DNA from: Hahella sp. | GTDB lineage: Bacteria > Pseudomonadota > Gammaproteobacteria > Pseudomonadales > Oleiphilaceae | Reading direction: 5' to 3' | DNA: 64,000 nucleotides | Assembly: GCA_028280065.1 (NCBI GenBank) | Contig: JANQMN010000124.1 | Span: 1-64,000 of the forward strand | Translations under genes and position numbers: made by a program | The notes under the pieces: model-generated | Seen by the model: only the letters and a program-made list of their open reading frames with translations | Told to the model about the DNA's origin: nothing | The model's database searches: none | Shown here: one piece after another, positions 35,931 through 44,054 of the stretch | Layout of the letters: the number at the start of each line of letters is the position of its first letter | Position numbering within the stretch: the first letter of the stretch is position 1

Positions 35931-36749
35931 CTAGTGGGTATAATTGCCTTGTATCCAGACTTGATCATATTTCTCGTAGAGTTGCTTAACGAAACCGGAG
36001 TCTATTAGTGCTTTTAGGGTACGATCAAATCGGTTTACGAACTCCTCGATAACTTGTTCCCGAGTTTGAGCGTTTCCGTCGGTTGGTTGGAAATAGGGCG
36101 AGTTTTTTACAATGACGTCATAGTAGGGTTTGGATTTAAAAGCTTTGGGAAGATAAGTCACAGCATTGTGGATTCCCTCATTTTTTATTTTTACCAACGC
36201 ACTTTGGGTGCTCATCGGGATGATATCCACCCTCTTACTCAGAAGCATTGGAAATAGCAGTTCTTCTTTTGCGACGAGAAAAAATTCAAGGAACGCTTGT
36301 GTTTTCCAAAATTCCTTTGTATAGGAAACACCCCGCGCAACGCCAATTTTGTAGGGTTTTAAATCCTCAAATTTCTGGTACCTGATTTTTCTTGCATCTT
36401 CTGCTCGGATGAAAAAGTTCCAGTTGATAAATCGATAGTAGTTATTCGGATATACCAGAAACTCTTTTCTCTCTTCTTTCTTGGAGAAGCTAATAAGCAT
36501 TTCTGCTCGCCCCTTTCTGGCTTGCTCTTCAATTCGGGCTACGGATCGAATGAGCTGGAATTGGAACGGAACTTCCATATCGATCATTATTCTGCGTAGA
36601 ATTTCCATCGAGATGCCGGGCTTGGGGTGATTAGGATCGGCGCTTATTTTGAAAGGAGAGGAAGGTTTTCCCAGAATTAGAAAACCATTTGTTTTGGTAA
36701 AACCCTCAACAGGTAACCAGATACAGATTATTACAAAGAAAAGCCGCAT
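35931..36749 (-). CDS. Periplasmic solute-binding protein (family 3 type)
   Basis: A 272-residue exported protein with a short signal peptide (residues about 1-18, ending near VEGFTKT). The body follows the SBP_bac_3 pattern of periplasmic binding proteins: ISMEILRRIMIDMEVPFQFQ, then MLISFSKKEERKEF, a hinge segment YKIGVARGVSYTKEF and a C-terminal LYEKYDQVW. No permease or ATPase gene is adjacent, so it may be a sensory or orphan binding protein. It starts only 29 bp after hypA stops, on the same strand, and may be the last gene of that operon. It is AT-richer than the window average by eye. Confidence 0.8.
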   Translation of the reverse strand: MRLFFVIICIWLPVEGFTKTNGFLILGKPSSPFKISADPNHPKPGISMEILRRIMIDMEVPFQFQLIRSVARIEEQARKGRAEMLISFSKKEERKEFLVYPNNYYRFINWNFFIRAEDARKIRYQKFEDLKPYKIGVARGVSYTKEFWKTQAFLEFFLVAKEELLFPMLLSKRVDIIPMSTQSALVKIKNEGIHNAVTYLPKAFKSKPYYDVIVKNSPYFQPTDGNAQTREQVIEEFVNRFDRTLKALIDSGFVKQLYEKYDQVWIQGNYTH

Positions 36750-36778
36750 CTCACATCGTCACCAGGTCATTACATATA

Positions 36779-37120
36779 TCAGCAAGCTACTATTTCTTTA
36801 ATAGTAAATTCTCTCCCGCTAAGCAAGCCCCATTCAGGACTTTCACATTCTGGACAAATAGATCGATTCTTCATAATGTTAAAAACCTGCTGGCAATTCT
36901 TACATAGCGCGTTCGCGGGAATGATTTCGATCTTTAGTTTTGTCTGATCAAGCTCGGTGCCGTCCACTGCGGCGGGATAGCACTCGTGCACATATCTTGG
37001 AATCATCGAAGAAAGTTCGCCAATCTGCAAAACGATGGTGTCAATTTGCGTTACGCCATTTTCTTTTGCGAATCTTTGCACGGTTTTAACAACTTCCATA
37101 ACCACGCCTAGTTCATGCAT
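36779..37120 (-). CDS. hypA: Nickel metallochaperone HypA
   Basis: A 113-residue HypA. The N-terminal Met-His-Glu (His2) is the nickel-binding site, and four cysteines in CKNC (73, 76) and CPEC (89, 92) form the structural zinc site. HypA delivers nickel together with HypB, normally to [NiFe]-hydrogenase and in some bacteria to urease. Neither enzyme is encoded in this window. GGGAGAG precedes the ATG. It lies 54 bp downstream of the 905-residue oxidoreductase gene, behind a terminator-like hairpin, and 29 bp before the solute-binding protein gene. Confidence 0.95.
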   Translation of the reverse strand: MHELGVVMEVVKTVQRFAKENGVTQIDTIVLQIGELSSMIPRYVHECYPAAVDGTELDQTKLKIEIIPANALCKNCQQVFNIMKNRSICPECESPEWGLLSGREFTIKEIVAC

Positions 37121-37142
37121 ATTTACTTTTCTCTCCCGAAAA

Positions 37143-37163
37143 GGCGGGCTGGTTCTGCCCGCC
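37143..37163 (-). terminator. Strong hairpin between the oxidoreductase gene and hypA
   Basis: A 7-bp all-GC stem (GGCGGGC / GCCCGCC) with a 7-base loop lies 12 bp after the oxidoreductase stop. On the minus strand TTTTC follows directly. It looks like an intrinsic terminator or attenuator separating hypA from the genes before it. Confidence 0.65.
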
Positions 37164-37174
37164 CTAGTCAGACA

Positions 37175-39892
37175 CTAAACCTGTTCGGTTTCCTTTGATC
37201 TTAGGATGGATTTCAGTTGTTTTATCGGTTTATTAACCGCTATACGGACCTTCCGTTTGACGGCGTGTTTGATGATTTTCCTTTGTGCCACCTTTAACTG
37301 ATCACCCTTGGCGTCGAAAGTTTTTTCTAAGCTGATAGCGCCAAATTTGCATTTAGTGGTACATGCACCGCAGCCGACGCACATGTATTCGTCCGCGACT
37401 GCAACACCGCAACCCAAACAACGTTCGGTTTCCTTTTTAACCTGCTCCTCGGTAAAGGTGCCGCGTAAGTCGCGGAAGGTTTGCTTGGATGCCATGCCTT
37501 CTACCTGATTGATGCGCTGACGCGGGGTATTGTCGTAACCGCCGAAATGAATATTGCCTTTGTCGAACGGCCTGTAGTCGCGTTGCAAACGGCCCAACAC
37601 GAGGCTTTGGCCATGTTGTACAAAACGGTGGATGGAGATCGCGCCTTCCTTGCCCTGGGCTATAGCATCAATCGCAAAGCGTGGTCCGGTTAACGCATCT
37701 CCACCGACGAAGATATCCGCTTCATTGGTTTGGAAGGTAGTGGTATCGGCCTTCACCGTTTGGTTTTGGTTTAACTCGACTTCACTATCGGCAAGCAAAT
37801 CTCCCCATTGCATTGCCTGACCCACGGAAATCAGCAGATGGTCCGCCTCGACAACCAGTGAGGTGGTTTCGTCAAAGCTTGGATAAAAGTGACCGTTTTC
37901 ATCTAACACGGAAAGACATTTTTGAAATTCAACCCCGGTGACCTTACCGTTTTTGGTGAAAATGTGTTTTGGTCCCCAGCCGTTTTGAATTGCAATATCC
38001 TCTTCCAGTGCTTCATCGACTTCTTCGTCGTGAGCGGGCATCTGTTCGCGGCTTTCCAGGCAAACCATGGTCACTTGGTCGGCATCGCTACGCACGGCAG
38101 TGCGGGCCACATCGATGGCTACATTGCCGCCGCCGATGACCACCACGTTGCCCTTAAGGTTTGCCGCTTTTCCGAGATTGATATCACGCAGGAAATCCAA
38201 GCCGGTCCGGACACCTTGGGCTCCTTCACCCGGCAGATTGAGCTTACGCCCGGATTGAGCGCCAATCGCGATGTAAAACGCCGCATAGCCCTGCTCGCGC
38301 AGTTGAGATAGGGTTACGTCCTTACCGACCTCAACGCCGGTCTTAAACTCCACACCCAGATCCCGCAGCACCTCGATTTCGGCATTGATGACATCCTTTT
38401 CTAAACGGAACGATGGAATACCCAAAGTGAGCATACCACCGACGGCGGGCTGTTTTTCAAAGACAGTAACACCGTAGCCATCCAACGCTAGGAAGTAGGC
38501 ACAGGATAGGCCGGCAGGACCGCTACCCACGATGGCAATTTTCTTATCGCTGTAGTCGTGATGTTTTTCCGGGGCGTAGCGGGTGTCAGCATTGAGATCC
38601 TGTTGCGCGACAAATTTCTTAATGTCATCGATGGCCACGGGAGAATCGATGTCCGCGCGGGTACATTCCGATTCACAGGCTTTCGGACAAATTCGGCCAC
38701 AAACAGCCGGGAAGGGGTTTTCGTGTTTAATCAATTCTAAAGCTTCGCTGTAACGCCCTTGGGAAGCCAGTTTCATATAGCCTTGAATACCGATATGTGC
38801 CGGACAGCCGGCCTTACATGGACTGGAGCCTTCGTCCATGACGACTTGACGGTTGATCCGGTAGTCGGGATTGAATCGGTCCTTGCCCCATTCGGTATTG
38901 TACGGCAACTCGCGTTCGACCTTCGGCGCAGGTTTAATTGCACAAAGCTTTTGACCTAATTTAAGGGCATTGGTGGGGCAGGTTTCAACGCATTCTCCAC
39001 AGGCGACACATTTCCCGGCATCGATCTTCACCATATAGTTTGAGCGAATCATATCGGGGTTCTGCCACTGTTCAGCCAGACGCAGAGCGAAGCAGCCGCA
39101 CCCGCAACAGTTGCAAATCGCATGGGTTTCTCCGGAACCGTCGAAGTTGGGAATTTGATGCATCAAACCGTTTTCTTCAGCTTTCAATATGACTTCCCTT
39201 GCTTCGTCGCGGGTAATTTTTTTCCCGCGGCCGGTACGGATGTAGTACTCGGCGGCTTTGCCCATCTGAATACACATGTCTTCTTTCAGGTGACCACAGC
39301 CTTCTCCCATTGCTTCTCGGGAAGTACGGCAGGCGCAGTCGGAGAGGGAGAAAATCGAGTTTTTATCCAGATAGGAGGATATCTCTTCGTAGGAAGCTGA
39401 TCGAGTATCGCCGTCCAGCGCAGTTTCGATGGGAATCACCCGCATCGGACCGTTGCCTACAGGAATATTGCCCACGGCTTTCGGCCCGCTTCTTAGGCCG
39501 AACTCATCAAACGCCTCCCCAAGTTCCGGATATTTTTGAATCAGCTCTTTGTTGTTAACAATCATTTCCATATGGCCCGGCACCCAGATGACATGCCAGT
39601 ACTTATCTACGCCGTCGATTTCATTTACCACGGCAGCGCCGACCATAGCCAGTTCCCACAAGAGCTTTGCTGTTTCCTCAACAGGCTTTCCGCACTTTGC
39701 TGCGATCTCCGCAACACTCTGCGGCTCGTCCAAGTGCAAACACATGCCGACCTCGGCCATTTCATCGTCCATGATGGGCGCGAGAATTCGGTATTGCGGA
39801 TGGTGAGGCTTGATACGCTGCTTCGTCTTTGACTTCACCAGACTAAGCTTGTTGGCATAGGCAAGGACTTTTTCCTTAACGACTGCATTCAT
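37175..39892 (-). CDS. Multi-[4Fe-4S] GltD-like NAD(P)H/FAD oxidoreductase in a hypA/hypB locus
   Basis: A 905-residue cytoplasmic redox protein. Order: a winged-helix-like N-terminal part; a cysteine-rich section (SDCACRTSREAMGEGCGHL, then AICNCCGCGCFALR); a ferredoxin motif CVACGECVETCPTNALKLG; a GltD-type Fe-S domain (CKAGCPAHIG, CGRICPKACESECTR); an FAD Rossmann motif VGSGPAGLSCA; an NAD(P)H motif VIGGGNVAIDVARTAV; and a C-terminal CVGCGACTTKCKFGAI cluster. It resembles glutamate-synthase small-subunit-like electron-transfer modules, here fused to more clusters as in anaerobe proteins. The ATG at 39892 has GGAGG at 7 bases. It starts 2 bp after the hypB stop. Substrate unknown; a nickel-dependent partner is inferred only from the neighbours. 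Confidence 0.85.
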   Translation of the reverse strand: MNAVVKEKVLAYANKLSLVKSKTKQRIKPHHPQYRILAPIMDDEMAEVGMCLHLDEPQSVAEIAAKCGKPVEETAKLLWELAMVGAAVVNEIDGVDKYWHVIWVPGHMEMIVNNKELIQKYPELGEAFDEFGLRSGPKAVGNIPVGNGPMRVIPIETALDGDTRSASYEEISSYLDKNSIFSLSDCACRTSREAMGEGCGHLKEDMCIQMGKAAEYYIRTGRGKKITRDEAREVILKAEENGLMHQIPNFDGSGETHAICNCCGCGCFALRLAEQWQNPDMIRSNYMVKIDAGKCVACGECVETCPTNALKLGQKLCAIKPAPKVERELPYNTEWGKDRFNPDYRINRQVVMDEGSSPCKAGCPAHIGIQGYMKLASQGRYSEALELIKHENPFPAVCGRICPKACESECTRADIDSPVAIDDIKKFVAQQDLNADTRYAPEKHHDYSDKKIAIVGSGPAGLSCAYFLALDGYGVTVFEKQPAVGGMLTLGIPSFRLEKDVINAEIEVLRDLGVEFKTGVEVGKDVTLSQLREQGYAAFYIAIGAQSGRKLNLPGEGAQGVRTGLDFLRDINLGKAANLKGNVVVIGGGNVAIDVARTAVRSDADQVTMVCLESREQMPAHDEEVDEALEEDIAIQNGWGPKHIFTKNGKVTGVEFQKCLSVLDENGHFYPSFDETTSLVVEADHLLISVGQAMQWGDLLADSEVELNQNQTVKADTTTFQTNEADIFVGGDALTGPRFAIDAIAQGKEGAISIHRFVQHGQSLVLGRLQRDYRPFDKGNIHFGGYDNTPRQRINQVEGMASKQTFRDLRGTFTEEQVKKETERCLGCGVAVADEYMCVGCGACTTKCKFGAISLEKTFDAKGDQLKVAQRKIIKHAVKRKVRIAVNKPIKQLKSILRSKETEQV

Positions 39893-39894
39893 GA

Positions 39895-40569
39895 CTATGC
39901 CTCCACTTGCCATTGCTTCACTTCCTGGCAGAGCCATCGGACCCATTCGTCTATACCTTCTCCGGTTCGCGCCGAGATCGGGATTACCTTCAAGTTCGGA
40001 TTTAATTTGGTGGCGCGTTCACGCACGGCATCCAGGTCAAAGTCAAAGTGCTCCAAGACATCGATTTTGTTGATTAGCAGAACATCGCATATGGAAAACA
40101 TCAGGGGATATTTCAGGGGTTTATCGTCACCCTCGGGAACACTAAGGATCATGGCGTTTTTTACCGCGCCGGTATCGAATTCGGCGGGGCAGACCAGGTT
40201 GCCGACATTTTCCAGAATGGCTAAGTCGAGTTCGCCGGATTCCAGGCCATCGAGGCCTTGGCGGGTCATTTCCGCATCCAAGTGGCACATTCCGCCTGTG
40301 TGTAGTTGGATGACTTTGCAGCCTTGTTTGGCGATGGTATGGGCATCCACGTCGGAGTCGATATCCGCTTCCATCACGCCGATTTTCATTTCCTCTTTGA
40401 GGCGGTTTAGCGTGTTTACCAAGGTGGTGGTTTTGCCGGAACCGGGAGAAGACATAAGATTTAGCAGAAATAATCCTCTCTGCTTCAACTCTTTGCGTAA
40501 TAAGTCCGCTTGCCGATCATTGTTTTCAAAGACACCTTCTTTGATTTCCAAGACCTTAAATACACCCAT
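39895..40569 (-). CDS. hypB: Nickel-incorporation GTPase HypB
   Basis: A 224-residue GTPase. P-loop SSPGSGKTT at residues 40-48, the metal-site segment TGGMCHLDAEM with its Cys and His, ENVGNLVCPAEFDTG with the second Cys, and the guanine-specificity motif NKIDVL are all seen. It lacks the N-terminal His-rich nickel-storage stretch of some HypB proteins. The start at ATG 40569 is supported by TTAGGAG 8 bases upstream. First gene of the leftward hypB-oxidoreductase-hypA set, divergent from the MocR-type regulator. Confidence 0.95.
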   Translation of the reverse strand: MGVFKVLEIKEGVFENNDRQADLLRKELKQRGLFLLNLMSSPGSGKTTTLVNTLNRLKEEMKIGVMEADIDSDVDAHTIAKQGCKVIQLHTGGMCHLDAEMTRQGLDGLESGELDLAILENVGNLVCPAEFDTGAVKNAMILSVPEGDDKPLKYPLMFSICDVLLINKIDVLEHFDFDLDAVRERATKLNPNLKVIPISARTGEGIDEWVRWLCQEVKQWQVEA

Positions 40570-40951
40570 GACAGATACTCCTAAGATTAATGCCGGAATG
40601 GACAATGACAGACTTCCTTGTGGGAAGTTCTCCGATGCCCCCATGGCGATAGTTTGAAAAGCTTGATTGCATCCAAGAACAGCTCTTCTTTTGGAAGAAT
40701 CTTTGTCTCAGACGCTGGAATCCGGGATTTTGAGCGGCAGGATTTCTTTGGTTCGTGTACCAAACCGGGAGTTTTTTAACACAAAGTAACGGGTACGCCA
40801 GCGAAGCGCAGGTTAGGTTATTGCACTCAGTATATTCTGTGGTTTTACCCATTTTGGTTTTGTTTTTCTTTTTTGCTCGTTAGGCCGATACTATTAATAA
40901 AAAATAGAACTTGAAATCTAATTTGTGACACTTTCATCGTGCCAGGAAGAT
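40570..40951. other. Divergent region between hypB and the MocR-type regulator
   Basis: A 382-base gap that must contain both promoters. An inverted repeat TTTGGT-N6-ACCAAA lies at 40747-40764, a possible operator for the divergent GntR/MocR protein. The stretch after about 40850 is AT-rich and could hold the regulator promoter. Confidence 0.35.
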
Positions 40952-42361
40952 ATGAAGCGATACGAACGGCTCGCCGGTGATATTACAGAACTAATTAGAA
41001 CCGGTATTTTGAATCCGGGGCAGCGCATTCCATCGGTCCGCCAAGCCAGTGCGAATTATGGAGTAAGTGCCTCAACGGTGTTTCGAGCCTACTATCTTTT
41101 AGAAAATAAAGGACTGATTCGTGCAAAACCCAAGTCTGGCTATATTGTTTGCAGTCAGACCAATCATCATGTGCCGACCTCGGCCAGAACACATTCCAAG
41201 TTGGAATCAACATCGGTTGATGTCAGTCAACTGGTGTTTAGCGTGCTTGGTTCGGTAAAGGATAAATCCATCATACCCTTTGGCTCTGCCTTTCCCAGCC
41301 CGGCTTTATTTCCAATGCAGCGGCTTGCCAAGTCAATAGCAAAAGCTACCCGGTTGATGGACTTAAGCACAGTCGTGTCAGACCTTCCCCTTGGAAATCC
41401 TAATCTACTTAAGCAGATAGCCTTGAGATATGCCATCGCGGGGGTGAAAGCACCAGTTGAAGAGATTGTCGTTACTAGCGGCGCTATGGAGGCGCTAAAT
41501 CTCTGTCTACAAGCAGTAACCCGCCCGGGAGATGTCGTCTTGATTGAGTCACCGGCTTTCTACGCAAGTTTGCAAGTTGTGGAACTCCTACAACTGCAGG
41601 CTGTCGAGATCTCGGTGGACGCTGAAACTGGTATCGATCTTCTCGAACTGACAAAAGCGCTTGAGAAACATCCAGTTAAAGCTTGCTGGATGATGAGCAA
41701 CTTCCAGAACCCTGTGGGTGTCACCAGCTCCGATGAGAAAAAGCGCGAACTGGTGGATCTATTGCACAAGCATCAAGTTCCGCTCATTGAAGATGACGTA
41801 TATAACGAACTGTATTTTGCTAAAGAGCCCCCGAAACCTGCGAAAGCCTATGATAGGGATGGGCTCGTTATGCACTGCTGTTCCTTTTCCAAGTGCCTTG
41901 CTCCAGGTTACCGGGTAGGCTGGGTTTCCGGAGGACGTTACGCCAAGAAAATTGAACAACTAAAGTTGATGACCACTATTTCGGCTTCCATACCTTCACA
42001 AGCGGCCATTGCAGACTATTTGGAATTTGCCGGATTTGACCGCCACCTACGCAAGCTCCGATATAACCTCGAGATTCAGCAGAACAAAATGCGGGCGGCT
42101 ATTGATGATTTTTTCCCAAATCAAACCCGCGTTTCCCGTCCTGAAGGAGGGTATTTTCTTTGGCTGGAACTACCGGAGAAAGTGGATTCTCTCGCATTTT
42201 TCGATTTGGCATTGCAAAAAGGAGTCAGTATCGCGCCAGGCCCTATTTTTTCTGCGAACCGGGGATTTCGAAACTACGTTCGACTCAACTACGGATATCC
42301 TTGGGGGCCGAACTCTGAAGCGGCAATGGAAAAGTTAGGCAAAATTGCGTGTTCATTTTGA
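40952..42361 (+). CDS. MocR-type regulator (GntR HTH plus PLP aminotransferase-like domain)
   Basis: About 469 residues. The N-terminal 75 residues form a GntR winged helix (LTELI-like first helix, RIPSVRQASANYGVSASTVF, YLLENKGLIRAKPKSGY). The rest is a fold-type I aminotransferase domain with the PLP-lysine region CSFSKCLAPGYRVGWVSGG and NFQNPVGV. In this family the second domain normally senses PLP or an amino compound and is not a working aminotransferase, but a catalytic role cannot be excluded. ATG 40952 with AGGAAG just upstream is preferred over GTG 40925. Divergent from hypB, so control of the hyp locus is a reasonable inference. Confidence 0.9.
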   Translation: MKRYERLAGDITELIRTGILNPGQRIPSVRQASANYGVSASTVFRAYYLLENKGLIRAKPKSGYIVCSQTNHHVPTSARTHSKLESTSVDVSQLVFSVLGSVKDKSIIPFGSAFPSPALFPMQRLAKSIAKATRLMDLSTVVSDLPLGNPNLLKQIALRYAIAGVKAPVEEIVVTSGAMEALNLCLQAVTRPGDVVLIESPAFYASLQVVELLQLQAVEISVDAETGIDLLELTKALEKHPVKACWMMSNFQNPVGVTSSDEKKRELVDLLHKHQVPLIEDDVYNELYFAKEPPKPAKAYDRDGLVMHCCSFSKCLAPGYRVGWVSGGRYAKKIEQLKLMTTISASIPSQAAIADYLEFAGFDRHLRKLRYNLEIQQNKMRAAIDDFFPNQTRVSRPEGGYFLWLELPEKVDSLAFFDLALQKGVSIAPGPIFSANRGFRNYVRLNYGYPWGPNSEAAMEKLGKIACSF

Positions 42362-42651
42362 CATGGATGTCCCAGCGGAAGATAGCTGCCATCCTGTAGG
42401 CGTAGTCACTTTGTGACACCTGAAATCTGATATGCTTTTTTTTCGCTTATCTGAATCTGTTCTGCTTAAGCTGCATTGAATGATAATTCTCCTCAATGAA
42501 GGCTGCCTGATCACACAAATGCTGTTTAGTGCCGTTGAGCCCGGATATCCGTTCCAATCTCCCGAGAGAATGTACCCTCTGCGAAGCTTCTTCAGTATGT
42601 CGTGATCGGTCAACCGAAAAGTGTCAAATGTTCACAATGTGGAGCGAAGCG

Positions 42652-42816
42652 ATGAATTACGCAGATTTGAAAGAAAAAGCAAAACCTCGTCCAAATGATC
42701 AAGAAGAAAAGAGTTATATAGAAGCTTCCATTGTGCTTAGCATCATCGCGATTACCATGTTGACCATTTGCTTTGTTGTGCCTTTCGTCCTTTATGAGGG
42801 GCCAACACCTCTATAA
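42652..42816 (+). CDS. Small single-pass membrane protein (54 residues)
   Basis: ATG 42652 has GGAG at 7 bases, a near-ideal ribosome-binding site. The protein has a charged N-terminal half (MNYADLKEKAKPRPNDQEEK) and one strong hydrophobic helix (about residues 25-47), ending in a short polar tail. The frame is open further upstream to 42529, but that part looks non-coding. I do not recognise a family. It stands alone, 290 bases after the MocR-type gene and 201 before the peroxiredoxin gene. Confidence 0.6.
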   Translation: MNYADLKEKAKPRPNDQEEKSYIEASIVLSIIAITMLTICFVVPFVLYEGPTPL

Positions 42817-43017
42817 TCCCACAATGTCGAACGAACCGTGAACAGGCGTATAGGCAGTTACAATTGCGGTTATTAAAAGGGTTTATTCATTCAATATAAA
42901 AATTTAATGGAATGGGATTAGGTTTCCGTCGACGACCAGCGTATGATCGTGAGCCTGATTTCTGACGCTGCATGTCGCAGTGCATTTCTTGCAAATTCAA
43001 CTTTTAAGGAGAGCCTT

Positions 43018-43620
43018 ATGGGCGTATTGGTTGGTAAACCAGCACCAGATTTTGAAGTACCTGCCGTTTTAGCAGATGGACAAATTGTCGACAATTTCAA
43101 GTTTTCTGAAACCACCAAAGGAAAATATGCGCTTATCTTTTTCTATCCGCTCGATTTCACGTTTGTTTGCCCATCGGAGTTGATCGCACTTGATCATCGC
43201 ATGGCGCAATTTGAAGAGCGTGGAGTGGAAGTCATTGGCGTGTCTATCGACTCGCACTTCACCCATAATGCGTGGCGCAACACCCCCGTTGATCAAGGCG
43301 GCATCGGCCCGCTTAAATATACCTTGGCCGCTGACATGAATCATGATATCTGCCGTGCCTATGACGTTGAGTCTGAGGGCGGTGTCGCTTTCCGTGGCGC
43401 TTTCCTGATCGACAAAGAAGGCATTGTACGTTCGCAGATCGTTAACGACCTACCGTTAGGGCGTAACATCGACGAACTGCTGCGCCTTGTCGATGCCGTG
43501 CAATTCCACGAAGAACACGGTGAAGTCTGCCCGGCAGGCTGGAACAAGGGTGACAAGGGCATGCAGGCATCTCCTGACGGCGTAGCCGCATACCTGACTG
43601 AGAATGCTGAGGGTTTATAA
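43018..43620 (+). CDS. Typical 2-Cys peroxiredoxin (AhpC/Prx1 type)
   Basis: A 200-residue peroxidase that reduces hydrogen peroxide, organic peroxides or peroxynitrite. Peroxidatic Cys51 sits in YPLDFTFVCPSEL and resolving Cys171 in GEVCPAGWNKG, the layout of dimer-forming 2-Cys peroxiredoxins. Start at ATG 43018 with AAGGAG at 7 bases; the open frame further upstream lacks a site. It is monocistronic, ending at a clear intrinsic terminator. The usual reductant, AhpF or thioredoxin, is not encoded next to it. Confidence 0.95.
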   Translation: MGVLVGKPAPDFEVPAVLADGQIVDNFKFSETTKGKYALIFFYPLDFTFVCPSELIALDHRMAQFEERGVEVIGVSIDSHFTHNAWRNTPVDQGGIGPLKYTLAADMNHDICRAYDVESEGGVAFRGAFLIDKEGIVRSQIVNDLPLGRNIDELLRLVDAVQFHEEHGEVCPAGWNKGDKGMQASPDGVAAYLTENAEGL

Positions 43621-43651
43621 GTCATCCATATTCGATAGATCGATGTTATTG

Positions 43652-43678
43652 AGTGGCCGGATTTCCGGCCACTTGTTT
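43652..43678 (+). terminator. Intrinsic terminator of the peroxiredoxin gene
   Basis: A 9-bp perfect stem (AGTGGCCGG / CCGGCCACT) with loop ATTT is followed by TGTTT, 31 bp after the stop codon. Confidence 0.85.
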
Positions 43679-43765
43679 CAATGGCAGCCAAGATTCATGC
43701 GGTATAAAGCCGTCCCTTGAAAACGCTGCTGTCACATATCTTTCACATAAACGTTACCTTTCCCC

Positions 43766-44053
43766 ATGAGCCAACCTGCACCACGTTGGTATGTCTATAT
43801 TCTCAAAACATGCAGCGGCAGACTTTATACCGGTATCACAACGGATGTTGACAGACGCTTCCAGGAACATGTCGATGTGTACCTTGGCAAAGGTAAAAAG
43901 GGGGCGAAATTTTTCCGCACTGACCAACCCTTGGCCATTGTCTATCAGGAAAACTGTGATGATCGCAGTGCCGCTTCCAGGCGCGAGAGTTGTATAAAGC
44001 GTCTGGATAGGCGTCAGAAACTACAACTGGTGGCCGAGTGGAAGGCGCGTTAA
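43766..44053 (+). CDS. GIY-YIG domain protein (YhbQ-like)
   Basis: A 95-residue single-domain GIY-YIG protein. Seen: the N-terminal YVYILKTCSGRLYTGITTD segment carrying the (V/I)Y...YTG core and the downstream VDRRFQEH with the conserved Arg and His, ending in KRLDRRQKLQLV. Similar small proteins such as E. coli YhbQ are thought to be DNA-structure nucleases, but the biological role is unsettled. Its stop is 1 bp from the stop of the convergent spoVR-like gene. Confidence 0.88.
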   Translation: MSQPAPRWYVYILKTCSGRLYTGITTDVDRRFQEHVDVYLGKGKKGAKFFRTDQPLAIVYQENCDDRSAASRRESCIKRLDRRQKLQLVAEWKAR

Positions 44054-44054
44054 G

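Noticed and set aside
35816..35989. A 57-codon plus-strand ORF starting at ATG 35816, antisense to the end of the solute-binding protein gene
   Set aside because: It overlaps a clear gene on the other strand, has only a weak AGAG site and no family resemblance.
42353..42613. An 86-codon minus-strand ORF after the MocR-type gene
   Set aside because: Composition is unlike a protein, it overlaps the regulator's end, and no start signal is visible.
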